Positions 11,681 through 19,042 of a DNA stretch of 20,499 nt are shown here, piece by piece. The stretch is taken from positions 1-20,499 of the forward strand of contig JASBZH010000022.1 in assembly GCA_029983555.1 (NCBI GenBank), written 5' to 3'. Position 1 is the first letter of the stretch. Each line of letters opens with the position of its first letter. The notes below the pieces were generated by a model, which did no database searches, was not told where the DNA came from, and worked only from the letters and a program-made list of their open reading frames with translations. This stretch comes from Peptoniphilus sp. (GTDB lineage Bacteria > Bacillota > Clostridia > Tissierellales > Peptoniphilaceae). The translations under genes were made by a program, and so were the position numbers.

Positions 11681-13261
11681 ATGGACAATAAGATGTTTTG
11701 TTTTCAATGTGAACAAACAGCAGGATCAAGGGCTTGTATGGGAAGTGCTGGAGTTTGTGGAAAACCCGCAGATGTAGCAAAGTTACAAGATAAACTTACT
11801 GGCGCTATGATAGGCCTTGCAGATGAATGTTTAAATAGAGAAGATATAACAGAGGATACTTGGAAACTTTTTTTAGAGGGACTTTTTACAACAGTTACAA
11901 ATGTAAATTTCTATGACAAAACTGTATATGAAATGATGGTAAAGGTTCACGAAGAAAGAGAAAGAATTTCTAAGGATGATGACGATGAATATTTAGATTA
12001 TGATTTAGATAAACTTTGGATGGCAGATGAGGATATAAGAAGTTTAAAATCATTAATTTTATTTGGAATTCGTGGAATGGCTGCCTATGCATATCACGCA
12101 ATGGTTTTGAGATATACTGATGTCGAAGTGAATAAATTTTTTGCTAAGGCATTAAGTGCAATAGGAAACGAGAAACTTGGAATGGATGAACTTCTTCCAT
12201 TGGTACTTGAAGTGGGAGAGAAGAACCTAGCTTGCATGGATTTACTCGATAAGGCAAATACTGAGACTTACGGAAATCCAACACCTGTTGAAGTTCCTCT
12301 TACAATTGAAAAAGGACCTTTTATAGTAATTACAGGTCACGATTTATACGACTTAAAGCTTCTTCTTGAACAGACTGAAGGTAAGGGAATAAATGTCTAT
12401 ACTCACGGTGAAATGTTGCCAGCTCATGGATATCCAGAACTTAAAAAGTATTCCCACTTAAAAGGAAACTTTGGAACAGCATGGCAAAATCAACAGAGAG
12501 AATTTGACGAAATTCCTGCACCAATATTATTTACAACAAACTGTTTAATGCCACCTAAAGAATCTTACAAGGATAGAGTATTTACAACAGAAGTTGTATC
12601 ATTCCCTGAACTAGTTCATATTGGGGAGGAAAAAGACTTTACACCAGTTATCGAAAAAGCATTAGAACTTGGCGGATACGATGAAGATAAAGAACTTACT
12701 GGCATTAATGGAGGAGGTACTGTAACAACTGGTTTTGGACACAATACAGTAATTGGAATAGCAGACAAAGTTGTAGATGCAGTTAAAAATGGAGATATAA
12801 GCCACTTCTTCTTAGTTGGTGGTTGCGACGGAGCAAAACCTGGCAGAAATTATTACACAGAATTTGTAGAAAATGCACCTAAAGATTCAGTGATTTTAAC
12901 TCTTGCATGTGGCAAATATCGTTTCAATGACTTAGAACTTGGAGATATTGGTGGAATACCAAGACTACTTGATGTTGGACAATGTAACGATGCGTTTGGG
13001 GCTATAAAAATCGCACTTGCACTAGCTGATGCTTTTGACTGCAGTGTAAATGAGCTTCCACTTTCATTCATTCTATCTTGGTATGAACAAAAGGCAGTTT
13101 CTGTTTTATTGACACTTTTGTATCTTGGAATTAAAAATATAAAACTTGGACCTACACTTCCAGCATTTTTATCAGAAAATGTTTTGAATTATTTAGTTGA
13201 AAATTACAACATAGCACCTATTACAAATGCTGATGATGATTTAAAAGAATTAATGGCTTAA
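11681..13261 (+). CDS. hcp: Hydroxylamine reductase / hybrid cluster protein
   Basis: A 526-residue cytoplasmic iron-sulfur protein. The N-terminal cubane cluster motif is C7-x2-C10-x8-C19-x6-C26 (MFCFQCEQTAGSRACMGSAG begins at residue 5). Hybrid-cluster segments follow: GHDLYDLKLLLEQTEGKG, THGEMLPAHGYPEL, NCLMPPKESYKDRV, GGCDGAKPGRNYYTEF, LTLACGKYRFN and DVGQCNDAFGAI, which contain the H, E and C ligands of the hybrid 4Fe-2S-2O cluster. Hcp reduces hydroxylamine to ammonia in vitro, and in cells it is linked to NO reduction and S-nitrosylation. AGGAGG is about 5 nt before the ATG. It is a single-gene unit, divergent from the regulator, with a strong terminator. The hcr reductase partner is not in the window. 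Confidence 0.97.
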   Translation: MDNKMFCFQCEQTAGSRACMGSAGVCGKPADVAKLQDKLTGAMIGLADECLNREDITEDTWKLFLEGLFTTVTNVNFYDKTVYEMMVKVHEERERISKDDDDEYLDYDLDKLWMADEDIRSLKSLILFGIRGMAAYAYHAMVLRYTDVEVNKFFAKALSAIGNEKLGMDELLPLVLEVGEKNLACMDLLDKANTETYGNPTPVEVPLTIEKGPFIVITGHDLYDLKLLLEQTEGKGINVYTHGEMLPAHGYPELKKYSHLKGNFGTAWQNQQREFDEIPAPILFTTNCLMPPKESYKDRVFTTEVVSFPELVHIGEEKDFTPVIEKALELGGYDEDKELTGINGGGTVTTGFGHNTVIGIADKVVDAVKNGDISHFFLVGGCDGAKPGRNYYTEFVENAPKDSVILTLACGKYRFNDLELGDIGGIPRLLDVGQCNDAFGAIKIALALADAFDCSVNELPLSFILSWYEQKAVSVLLTLLYLGIKNIKLGPTLPAFLSENVLNYLVENYNIAPITNADDDLKELMA

Positions 13262-13283
13262 GTTTAAAATAAATATTATTTAG

Positions 13284-13319
13284 ATCAGACTTTGAGTTTA
13301 ACTTGAAGTCTGATTTTTT
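13284..13319 (+). terminator. Terminator of hcp
   Basis: A perfect 9-bp stem, ATCAGACTT (13284-13292) and AAGTCTGAT (13306-13314), followed by six T. It begins 22 nt after the hcp stop. Confidence 0.92.
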
Positions 13320-13324
13320 GTAAA

Positions 13325-13352
13325 TTAAAAGGCCCTGATTTTTCAGAGCCTT
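13325..13352 (-). terminator. Terminator of the penicillin-binding protein gene
   Basis: On the minus strand AAGGCTCTG (13352-13344) pairs with CAGGGCCTT (13337-13329), with one wobble and a 6-nt A/T loop, and a short T run follows. Back to back with the hcp terminator, it separates the convergent genes. Confidence 0.82.
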
Positions 13353-13374
13353 AAAATGTTTTAAATTCAAATTA

Positions 13375-15783
13375 TTATTCGTTGTTTGAATTGTTAGAAT
13401 TATTTGAATTTGTCTGTATTAATTTTCTAGATCTACTTTTCTTTGTATTGTTGTCGTTGTTATTATTGTTGTTGTCTCTTTTCTTTTCTTCTCTTTTTTC
13501 TACACTTCTTCTATACCAGCTGAGCTTACTAGTGTAATGAGGTTTAGTTCCATCGACAAATAATTCTCGTCTGCCATTTACATACTTAGTGTATATGCCA
13601 TCTGGTTGTTCAAATTCTTTTTTGTCGAGTCCGTCGTGAACTTCACGCATAATTTGTTTCCACAAATAAGCTGCTTGACTTGATCCAAAAGATAAGTTTT
13701 GGTTTTTATCATTTCCGATCCAAACGGAGCAAGTGTAATAAGGAGTATATCCTACAAACCAAACATTAGTCTTATCTGTAGTAGTACCAGTTTTTCCGGC
13801 AACATCTTGTCCAGAGAATGCTGCATTTCTACCAGTACCTCGTCTTACTACATCTCTTAACATATCTGTTATAATATATGCGTTTTGCTCAGAAGTGATT
13901 TCTTTTTCTTTAGGTTCAGCTTTGTAAATAACATCGCCAGTAGAAGATTCTATCTTAGATACTACAATTGGTTCTGAATATTTACCCATGTTAGATAGGG
14001 CAGTGTATGCTCCAGCCATTTCAAGTGGGCTTATTCCATAGCTCATTCCACCAAGCGTTAGTGGCGCATAAGCCATGTCGTTATATTTTGGATTGTCTTC
14101 TTTAGTAACTATGGAAGTTACCCCAATTGACTTAAGTGTATCGATCATTTTGTTAATTGAAACGTCGTCGTCATAAGATTTTGTGTAAGTTGAACGATTA
14201 TTAATCTTTGCGTCTTTATCTGCAGAGATATCTCTTGCTATTTGATAAACACCGACGTTAGAAGATTGACGAAGTAGATTTCTAAGAGTTGTCCAACCTT
14301 GATAGTAATTTCCTGCATTTTTAGGTGAGTGACCAAAGAGTTTTTCAGGCATCTTGGCATCTAGATAGACATCACCAGCAGTAGCTCCATTGTTAAAAGC
14401 TGTAAGATATACAGATATAGGTTTTATACTAGATCCAGGTTGTCTTGGAACTATAGCCCTATTTAAAAGCTGTCCACCACTTACGTTTCTGCCGCCGACA
14501 AGAGCCTTAACTTCGTGCGAATTTTGGTCAATTATTACTGATGCAACTTGTGGCTGAATTATTCCGTTTTTGTCTCTAAAAGTTCCATAGTAATATTTTG
14601 GATTTGCCACAGTTTCTTCGAGCTGTCTTTGAACTTTTAAATCCATAGGAATATAAATTTTAAGACCGCCGTTAAATAATTTATTTGTGGCCTCTTCCTC
14701 AGAATATCCAGATTCAATTAAGATTTTTTTGACTTCTTTTTGAACTACATCTGTGTAGAAAGAAGATATTCCGCTTTCTTTTCGGCTTCCAATATTTATA
14801 TCTATTGGTTCAGCAATTGCTTCTTTGTATTGCTCTTCTGTAATTAAATTTCTTTTGGCCATCTTTTCAAGTACTTTAGTTTGACGTTCTTTTGAAGTGT
14901 CATTAAAGACAGCTTTAACTGGAACTACAATGTTATTTTTAATCTGTATCATTGTAAAGTTATCGATTCTTCCAAGTTCTAAAAGTCTTTCTCCAACGTC
15001 AATTATAAAGTCTGAATTCTCTTGTGAATTTGAATTTTTTGGAAGCATTACGACTTCAATTTGTGAAAGGTCGTCATCTTCTGTAATTTCCATAGTGTTA
15101 TATGGAGTGTATTTTTCTGGTAAATTTGTAACTCCAGCTAGAAGTGCACATTCAGCAAGGTCAAGTTCGGAGACATCTTTATCAAAAAATGTTTTGGAAG
15201 CGGCCTGTACTCCGACGGTTCCTTTAGAAAAACTTGCTGTATTTAGATAAGCTTCTAAGATTTGTTCTTTCGAGAGTGCATTTTCTATTTGATAAGCGTA
15301 ATATATATCCGTAATCTTTCTAATTACAGATTTAGTAGAAGATGTGTATATATTTTTCGCAAGCTGCATAGTTATTGTAGATGCACCCTGTGCAAAAGAT
15401 CTTGTTTTTAAATCATAGACAATTGCGCCCACAACTCTTTTAAAATCGACACCGTTGTGTTCATAAAACCTTTCATCTTCAATAGCTATAATTGCATTTT
15501 TTAAATCTTCGGGCATATCCTCAGCGGGAACAAATTCACTGAACTGATCTGATATGAGGGTTTCAATTAATGTACCATCGTCAGTATAAATTTTCGATGT
15601 TTCAGCAATTTGCGACCTATAATCTTTTGGATCAATTTCAGGAGCACTTTTGAAAATTCCAAGGACCACTGAAGTAAGTACTGTTCCAACTATAATTATA
15701 AGGGCCACTACTATCAGTATAAGTATTTTCAAAATACTAGAAAATTTTATCATTCCGCGAGGTTTTTTATTAGATTTTTTCAT
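13375..15783 (-). CDS. Class A penicillin-binding protein (PBP1A-type)
   Basis: An 802-residue bifunctional peptidoglycan synthase. A membrane anchor lies at about 17-42. The GT51 transglycosylase (about 60-230) has the catalytic E102-D103 in EDERFYEHNG and QGASTITMQLAKN. The transpeptidase (about 410-710) has S451-S-I-K454 (active serine in GSSIKP), S507-S-N509 and K664-T-G. Between the two, residues about 230-300 hold an insertion that ends in VGERLLELGRIDNFTMIQ, a likely second copy of the linker motif repeated at 303-325 (VLEKMAKRNLITEEQYKEA). The exported C-terminus (about 765-802) is an Asn/Lys/Arg/Ser low-complexity tail. GGGAGG precedes the ATG by about 7 nt. It is monocistronic, with its own promoter and terminator. 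Confidence 0.95.
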   Translation of the reverse strand: MKKSNKKPRGMIKFSSILKILILIVVALIIIVGTVLTSVVLGIFKSAPEIDPKDYRSQIAETSKIYTDDGTLIETLISDQFSEFVPAEDMPEDLKNAIIAIEDERFYEHNGVDFKRVVGAIVYDLKTRSFAQGASTITMQLAKNIYTSSTKSVIRKITDIYYAYQIENALSKEQILEAYLNTASFSKGTVGVQAASKTFFDKDVSELDLAECALLAGVTNLPEKYTPYNTMEITEDDDLSQIEVVMLPKNSNSQENSDFIIDVGERLLELGRIDNFTMIQIKNNIVVPVKAVFNDTSKERQTKVLEKMAKRNLITEEQYKEAIAEPIDINIGSRKESGISSFYTDVVQKEVKKILIESGYSEEEATNKLFNGGLKIYIPMDLKVQRQLEETVANPKYYYGTFRDKNGIIQPQVASVIIDQNSHEVKALVGGRNVSGGQLLNRAIVPRQPGSSIKPISVYLTAFNNGATAGDVYLDAKMPEKLFGHSPKNAGNYYQGWTTLRNLLRQSSNVGVYQIARDISADKDAKINNRSTYTKSYDDDVSINKMIDTLKSIGVTSIVTKEDNPKYNDMAYAPLTLGGMSYGISPLEMAGAYTALSNMGKYSEPIVVSKIESSTGDVIYKAEPKEKEITSEQNAYIITDMLRDVVRRGTGRNAAFSGQDVAGKTGTTTDKTNVWFVGYTPYYTCSVWIGNDKNQNLSFGSSQAAYLWKQIMREVHDGLDKKEFEQPDGIYTKYVNGRRELFVDGTKPHYTSKLSWYRRSVEKREEKKRDNNNNNNDNNTKKSRSRKLIQTNSNNSNNSNNE

Positions 15784-15804
15784 TTATAACCTCCCTATCT
15801 TGTT

Positions 15805-15813
15805 ATTATAACA
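15805..15813 (-). promoter_or_regulatory. Extended -10 promoter of the PBP gene
   Basis: Minus-strand TGTTATAAT (15813-15805), a TGn-extended perfect -10 with no good -35; start predicted near 15798, just before the GGGAGG ribosome binding site. Confidence 0.6.
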
Positions 15814-15852
15814 TTATTTATTATTTTAAACTATATAAAGAAATTTTCAAAT

Positions 15853-15873
15853 AAAAAACTCCCAAAAAGGGAG
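15853..15873 (-). terminator. Terminator of bioY
   Basis: On the minus strand CTCCC (15873-15869), TTTTT loop, GGGAG (15863-15859), then six T (15858-15853). It lies 25 nt after the bioY stop. Confidence 0.88.
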
Positions 15874-15897
15874 CTTCTTAATCTATTATTCATTTCT

Positions 15898-16437
15898 TTA
15901 TTTGTTAATGGCTTTTTTAATTCTTGGTGCAATAATTGCTGCAACTAATGCTTTTACCATGTCTGGAATTATAAATGGTATCATTGCAAGTCCCATTATT
16001 TTTGAAATATGCATTGGATTGCCATTTAAATTTTTCATAATTAAGTAAAAATAAGGAAGTCCAATGGCATAAAATATTACTTCTGCTAAAATCAGAACTA
16101 ACATCACTTTTGAAAATTTTGTTTCTTTGTGAGCAAGTTTTGAAATTACGTAGGCACCAATTATAAATGAAATTAAAAATCCAAATGTAGGAGAGAATAC
16201 ATATTGAAATCCTCCAGTAAATCCTGCAAAAATTGGAATTCCTATAAGTCCAAGCAATACATAAATTAGTACAGTCAAAAATGCCTGTGCTGGTGTAAGT
16301 AATAGTCCTGTCATAAATACAAAAAAGTTTTGTAATGAAAATGGTACAGGCCCGATAGGTATAGATATAAATGCTCCTACAGCGATTAAGGCAACGAAAA
16401 GTGCCATTTTTGTTAAGTCTTTAGTTTTAATTTTCAT
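15898..16437 (-). CDS. bioY: ECF transporter S component BioY (biotin uptake)
   Basis: A 179-residue membrane protein with about six helices and the BioY signature: SIPIGPVPFSLQNFFVFMTG (about 25-44) followed by GLLLTPAQAF, then GIPIFAGFTGGFQYVFSP and TFGFLISFIIGAY. It captures biotin for the ECF transporter; the EcfA/EcfT module is not in the window. No biotin biosynthesis gene is adjacent, so uptake is the likely source. The ATG is preceded by GGAGG with a 5-6 nt spacer. It is a single-gene unit with its own near-consensus promoter and terminator, lying back to back with coaX. Confidence 0.96.
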   Translation of the reverse strand: MKIKTKDLTKMALFVALIAVGAFISIPIGPVPFSLQNFFVFMTGLLLTPAQAFLTVLIYVLLGLIGIPIFAGFTGGFQYVFSPTFGFLISFIIGAYVISKLAHKETKFSKVMLVLILAEVIFYAIGLPYFYLIMKNLNGNPMHISKIMGLAMIPFIIPDMVKALVAAIIAPRIKKAINK

Positions 16438-16454
16438 GATAACCTCCAGGAAAT

Positions 16455-16483
16455 ATATTACAATATGTTTACCTATAAGTCAA
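16455..16483 (-). promoter_or_regulatory. Promoter of bioY
   Basis: Minus-strand TTGACT (16483-16478), 17-bp spacer, TAATAT (16460-16455). Start predicted near 16448. I do not see a clear two-armed BirA operator; the spacer half-site GGTAAAC has no good partner. Confidence 0.75.
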
Positions 16484-16582
16484 TACAGTTGACGATAATA
16501 AAACCGATTTATCTTTTTTTAGTTAAATTATAATAGAAGAAATCTAAAAGATTTTTATGAAAAAATTCGAACGCAATTATTA

Positions 16583-16611
16583 TTGAAAAATAAGAGTTTT
16601 ACATATATAAT
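16583..16611 (+). promoter_or_regulatory. Promoter of coaX-dusB
   Basis: TTGAAA (16583-16588), 17-bp spacer, TATAAT (16606-16611), near consensus. It marks where the plus-strand backbone resumes after the accessory block. Confidence 0.85.
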
Positions 16612-16641
16612 GAAATCAATTTCTTAATTAAGGGTGAAAAA

Positions 16642-17433
16642 ATGTTATTAGTAATAGATGTAGGAAACACTAACATTACTTGGGGAGTTTATAAGGGAGA
16701 CGAACTGATAAACGACTTTAGAACTTCTACAGTAAAATCAAGAACTTCAGATGAATATGGACTTATATTTTTAAACACTTTAACTCAAGCAAATATTGAT
16801 CCACAATTTATCGATAATGTAATAATTTCTTCAGTTGTGCCAAACCTAATGTACACACTTCCATCAATGATAATAAAGTATTTTAAAAAGAGACCTATAA
16901 TAGTAGATACTTCTCTTAAACTTGGATTAAATATAAAATATGACAATCCAAAGGAAGTTGGAGCCGACAGAATTGTAAATGCTGTGGGTGCTTTAAAGAA
17001 ATATGGTCCACAGACTATTATAATTGATATTGGAACTGCCATGACTTTTTGTATAGTTGATAAAGATAGAAATTATCTAGGTGGTTTAATAATGCCAGGA
17101 ATAAGAATTTCTGCTGAAGCTCTATTTATGATGACTTCAAAACTTCCAAAAATCGAAATTATTACTCCAGAAAAAGTTATACAGTCTAATACAGTTGGAG
17201 CTATGCAATCAGGTCTTTACTATGGATTTCAAACTATGATAGATGGAATAATAGAAAAACTTCTTCAAGAATTAAATTGGAAGGAAGAGGAAACCAACTT
17301 AATATCTACTGGCGGTTTTTCTACTATGTTAACAAAAGATTCAAAATATAATATTATTATAAATAAATTTTTAACTCTTGAAGGTCTAAAAGAGATTTAT
17401 AATATGAACGACGAAATGTTTGAAGTTTTTTAA
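16642..17433 (+). CDS. coaX: Type III pantothenate kinase
   Basis: CoaX phosphorylates pantothenate, the first step of coenzyme A synthesis; type III enzymes need a monovalent cation and are not inhibited by CoA. The ASKHA-fold motifs are present: D6-VGNTN near the N-terminus (phosphate 1), VGADRIVNAVGA (106-117, pantothenate site), IIDIGTAMTF (127-136, phosphate 2) and GGLIMPGIRIS. The length of 263 residues is typical. An AGGGTGA ribosome binding site precedes the ATG by about 6 nt. dusB follows after 15 nt, as one operon. In Bacillus this gene sits directly after ftsH. Confidence 0.97.
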   Translation: MLLVIDVGNTNITWGVYKGDELINDFRTSTVKSRTSDEYGLIFLNTLTQANIDPQFIDNVIISSVVPNLMYTLPSMIIKYFKKRPIIVDTSLKLGLNIKYDNPKEVGADRIVNAVGALKKYGPQTIIIDIGTAMTFCIVDKDRNYLGGLIMPGIRISAEALFMMTSKLPKIEIITPEKVIQSNTVGAMQSGLYYGFQTMIDGIIEKLLQELNWKEEETNLISTGGFSTMLTKDSKYNIIINKFLTLEGLKEIYNMNDEMFEVF

Positions 17434-17448
17434 AAAGAAAGTGATAAC

Positions 17449-18381
17449 ATGTTAAAAATATTAGCGCCAATGGCGGGATATACTGATATTGCTTTTCGAG
17501 AAATATGTCAGGAATTTGAGGCTGATGAGACAGTTACAGAGATGGTATCTGCACAGGCACTTGTACATGGAGATAGAAAGACAAAAACTCTTTTAAAAAT
17601 TTCAGATAAAGAAAAAAATGTCACAGTGCAAATTTTTGGACACGATCCCGACATAATGGCAGAAGCAACTAGAATTTTGGAGGACTATGATTTTAAAACT
17701 ATAAATATTAACTTCGGCTGTCCTGCTCCAAAAATAGTTAAGGGAATGAATGGATCATATCTTTTGAAAGAGCCTACACTTGTTTATGATATAGTTAAAG
17801 CTGTTGTAAGTTCTACAAATAAGCCAGTGACTTGTAAGGTCAGAAAGTCTTTTGACGGAGTGGACGCTTTAAAAGCCATTAAAAATATTGAAAAAGCTGG
17901 TGCAAGTGAAGTTATAGTCCACGGCAGAAGTAGAGAAGAGTTTTATACTGGAAGTGCTGATTGGGACTATATTAAAAATGTTAAGGATACTCTAACTATT
18001 CCCGTTATTGGAAATGGAGACATTTTTAATCCGGAAGATGCGCTTAGGAAGATAAAATACTCTGGAGTTGACGGTGTTGCAATAGGAAGGGGAAGTATTG
18101 GAAATCCTTTTATATTTAGGCAGATAGAAGAGCTAATTTTGCACGGCGATTATTACAGACCAACTGTTGAAGAAAAGTTAAATGTTTTAAAAGATCAGTT
18201 AGCTAGAGAAATTGCGTACAAGGGAGAGAGACTTGGCTTAATAGAGATGAGGAAAGTTTATTCTTATTATTTTAAGGGAATGAAAAATTCAAAAGAAATT
18301 AGGAATAAATTAAATACACTCACAGATTTAGATGAAATTATAAATATAATAGATGACTATGCAAAAAATTTTATAGACTAA
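17449..18381 (+). CDS. dusB: tRNA-dihydrouridine synthase (DusB type)
   Basis: A 310-residue flavoenzyme that reduces specific uridines in the tRNA D-loop using FMN and NADPH. N-terminal LAPMAGYTDIAFR starts the TIM barrel; NINFGCPAPKIVKG holds the catalytic C91; KVRKSFDG follows; HGRSREEFYTGSADWDYI (about 158-175) and GNGDIF, then GVAIGRGSIGNPFIF form the FMN phosphate site. Start ATG has only a weak ribosome binding site (AAAGTGA) and probably relies on coupling to coaX 15 nt upstream. The dusB-greA-lysS order is conserved in Firmicutes. A weak GCCA/TGGC hairpin at 18391-18405 follows the stop but lacks a U run. Confidence 0.95.
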   Translation: MLKILAPMAGYTDIAFREICQEFEADETVTEMVSAQALVHGDRKTKTLLKISDKEKNVTVQIFGHDPDIMAEATRILEDYDFKTININFGCPAPKIVKGMNGSYLLKEPTLVYDIVKAVVSSTNKPVTCKVRKSFDGVDALKAIKNIEKAGASEVIVHGRSREEFYTGSADWDYIKNVKDTLTIPVIGNGDIFNPEDALRKIKYSGVDGVAIGRGSIGNPFIFRQIEELILHGDYYRPTVEEKLNVLKDQLAREIAYKGERLGLIEMRKVYSYYFKGMKNSKEIRNKLNTLTDLDEIINIIDDYAKNFID

Positions 18382-18411
18382 ATTTAAAAAGCCACAGATT
18401 ATGGCATTTCC

Positions 18412-18440
18412 TTGACAATTTAGCATACATTTAATATAAT
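18412..18440 (+). promoter_or_regulatory. Promoter of greA-lysS (full consensus)
   Basis: TTGACA (18412-18417), 17-bp spacer, TATAAT (18435-18440): both hexamers and the spacing match the sigma-A consensus exactly, the strongest promoter in the window. Start predicted near 18447, giving a leader of about 113 nt. Confidence 0.93.
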
Positions 18441-18503
18441 GATTAAGATTTAAAAGAATAGTTTTTGAGGATTTAAACTGAATAATTAGGACGATTAATT
18501 TGT

Positions 18504-18536
18504 CGATAATTAGAGGCGTTTATCGCCTTATTTTTT
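18504..18536 (+). promoter_or_regulatory. Terminator-like hairpin in the greA leader
   Basis: AGGCG (18514-18518), loop TTTAT, CGCCT (18524-18528), followed by TTATTTTTTATT: a short intrinsic-terminator shape inside the 5' leader. CGATAA (18504-18509) can instead pair with TTATCG (18520-18525), which would break the terminator stem. It may be an attenuator or the 3' end of a small leader RNA of about 85 nt. Confidence 0.5.
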
Positions 18537-18559
18537 ATTATATATGAGGAGAGAGTGTT

Positions 18560-19033
18560 TTGACAAAAGAAGTATTTTTTACGCCAGAAGGCTTAGAAAA
18601 AATTGAAAACGAAATTGAATATTTAAAAACTGTTAGAAGAAAAGAAGTGTCTGAGAGAATTAAGGTAGCTCTTGGATATGGAGATTTATCAGAAAATTCA
18701 GAGTATGATGAAGCCAAAAATGAACAAGCTCAAGTTGAAGAGAGAATTGCAAAGCTTGAACACATGGTTCGTAATTCCAAAATTATAGATGAGAAAGATC
18801 TAAACACTGATGTTGTAAATGTAGGTTCAACTGTAGTAGTTAAAGAAGTAAAGACAAATGAAGAAGATGAATACACAATAGTTGGTTCTGCAGAGGCTGA
18901 TCCTCTTGAAGGGAAAATTTCAAATGAATCTCCTGTAGGACAAGCTTTAATTGGCAAAAAAGTTGGAGATGTAGTTGAAGTTGAAGTTCCTGATGGAATT
19001 ATAAATTATGAAATTTGTGGAATTACTATATAG
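18560..19033 (+). CDS. greA: Transcription elongation factor GreA
   Basis: GreA rescues backtracked RNA polymerase by stimulating cleavage of the transcript end. The 157-residue protein has the N-terminal coiled-coil finger (about 10-75) with the acidic tip GDLSENSEYDEAKNEQ, where D42 and E45 correspond to the catalytic tip acids, and a C-terminal FKBP-like domain (about 82-157) ending in SPVGQALIGKKVGD and VEVPDG. Start is TTG at 18560: AGGAG lies 8 nt before it and the nearby GTG (18555) runs into a stop. Its own strong promoter and a long leader stand in front; lysS follows after 9 nt, and the GAGG of the lysS ribosome binding site overlaps the greA stop region. Confidence 0.97.
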   Translation: MTKEVFFTPEGLEKIENEIEYLKTVRRKEVSERIKVALGYGDLSENSEYDEAKNEQAQVEERIAKLEHMVRNSKIIDEKDLNTDVVNVGSTVVVKEVKTNEEDEYTIVGSAEADPLEGKISNESPVGQALIGKKVGDVVEVEVPDGIINYEICGITI

Positions 19034-19042
19034 GAGGTAAAT

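Noticed and set aside
13375..13500. Frameshift creating the Asn-rich end of the PBP
   Set aside because: The frame is continuous, the tail is rich in K, R and S as well as N, and a terminator follows at a normal distance after the stop.
16455..16490. BirA operator before bioY
   Set aside because: Only one half-site-like GGTAAAC is present; no inverted TTGTTAAC-type partner at the usual spacing.
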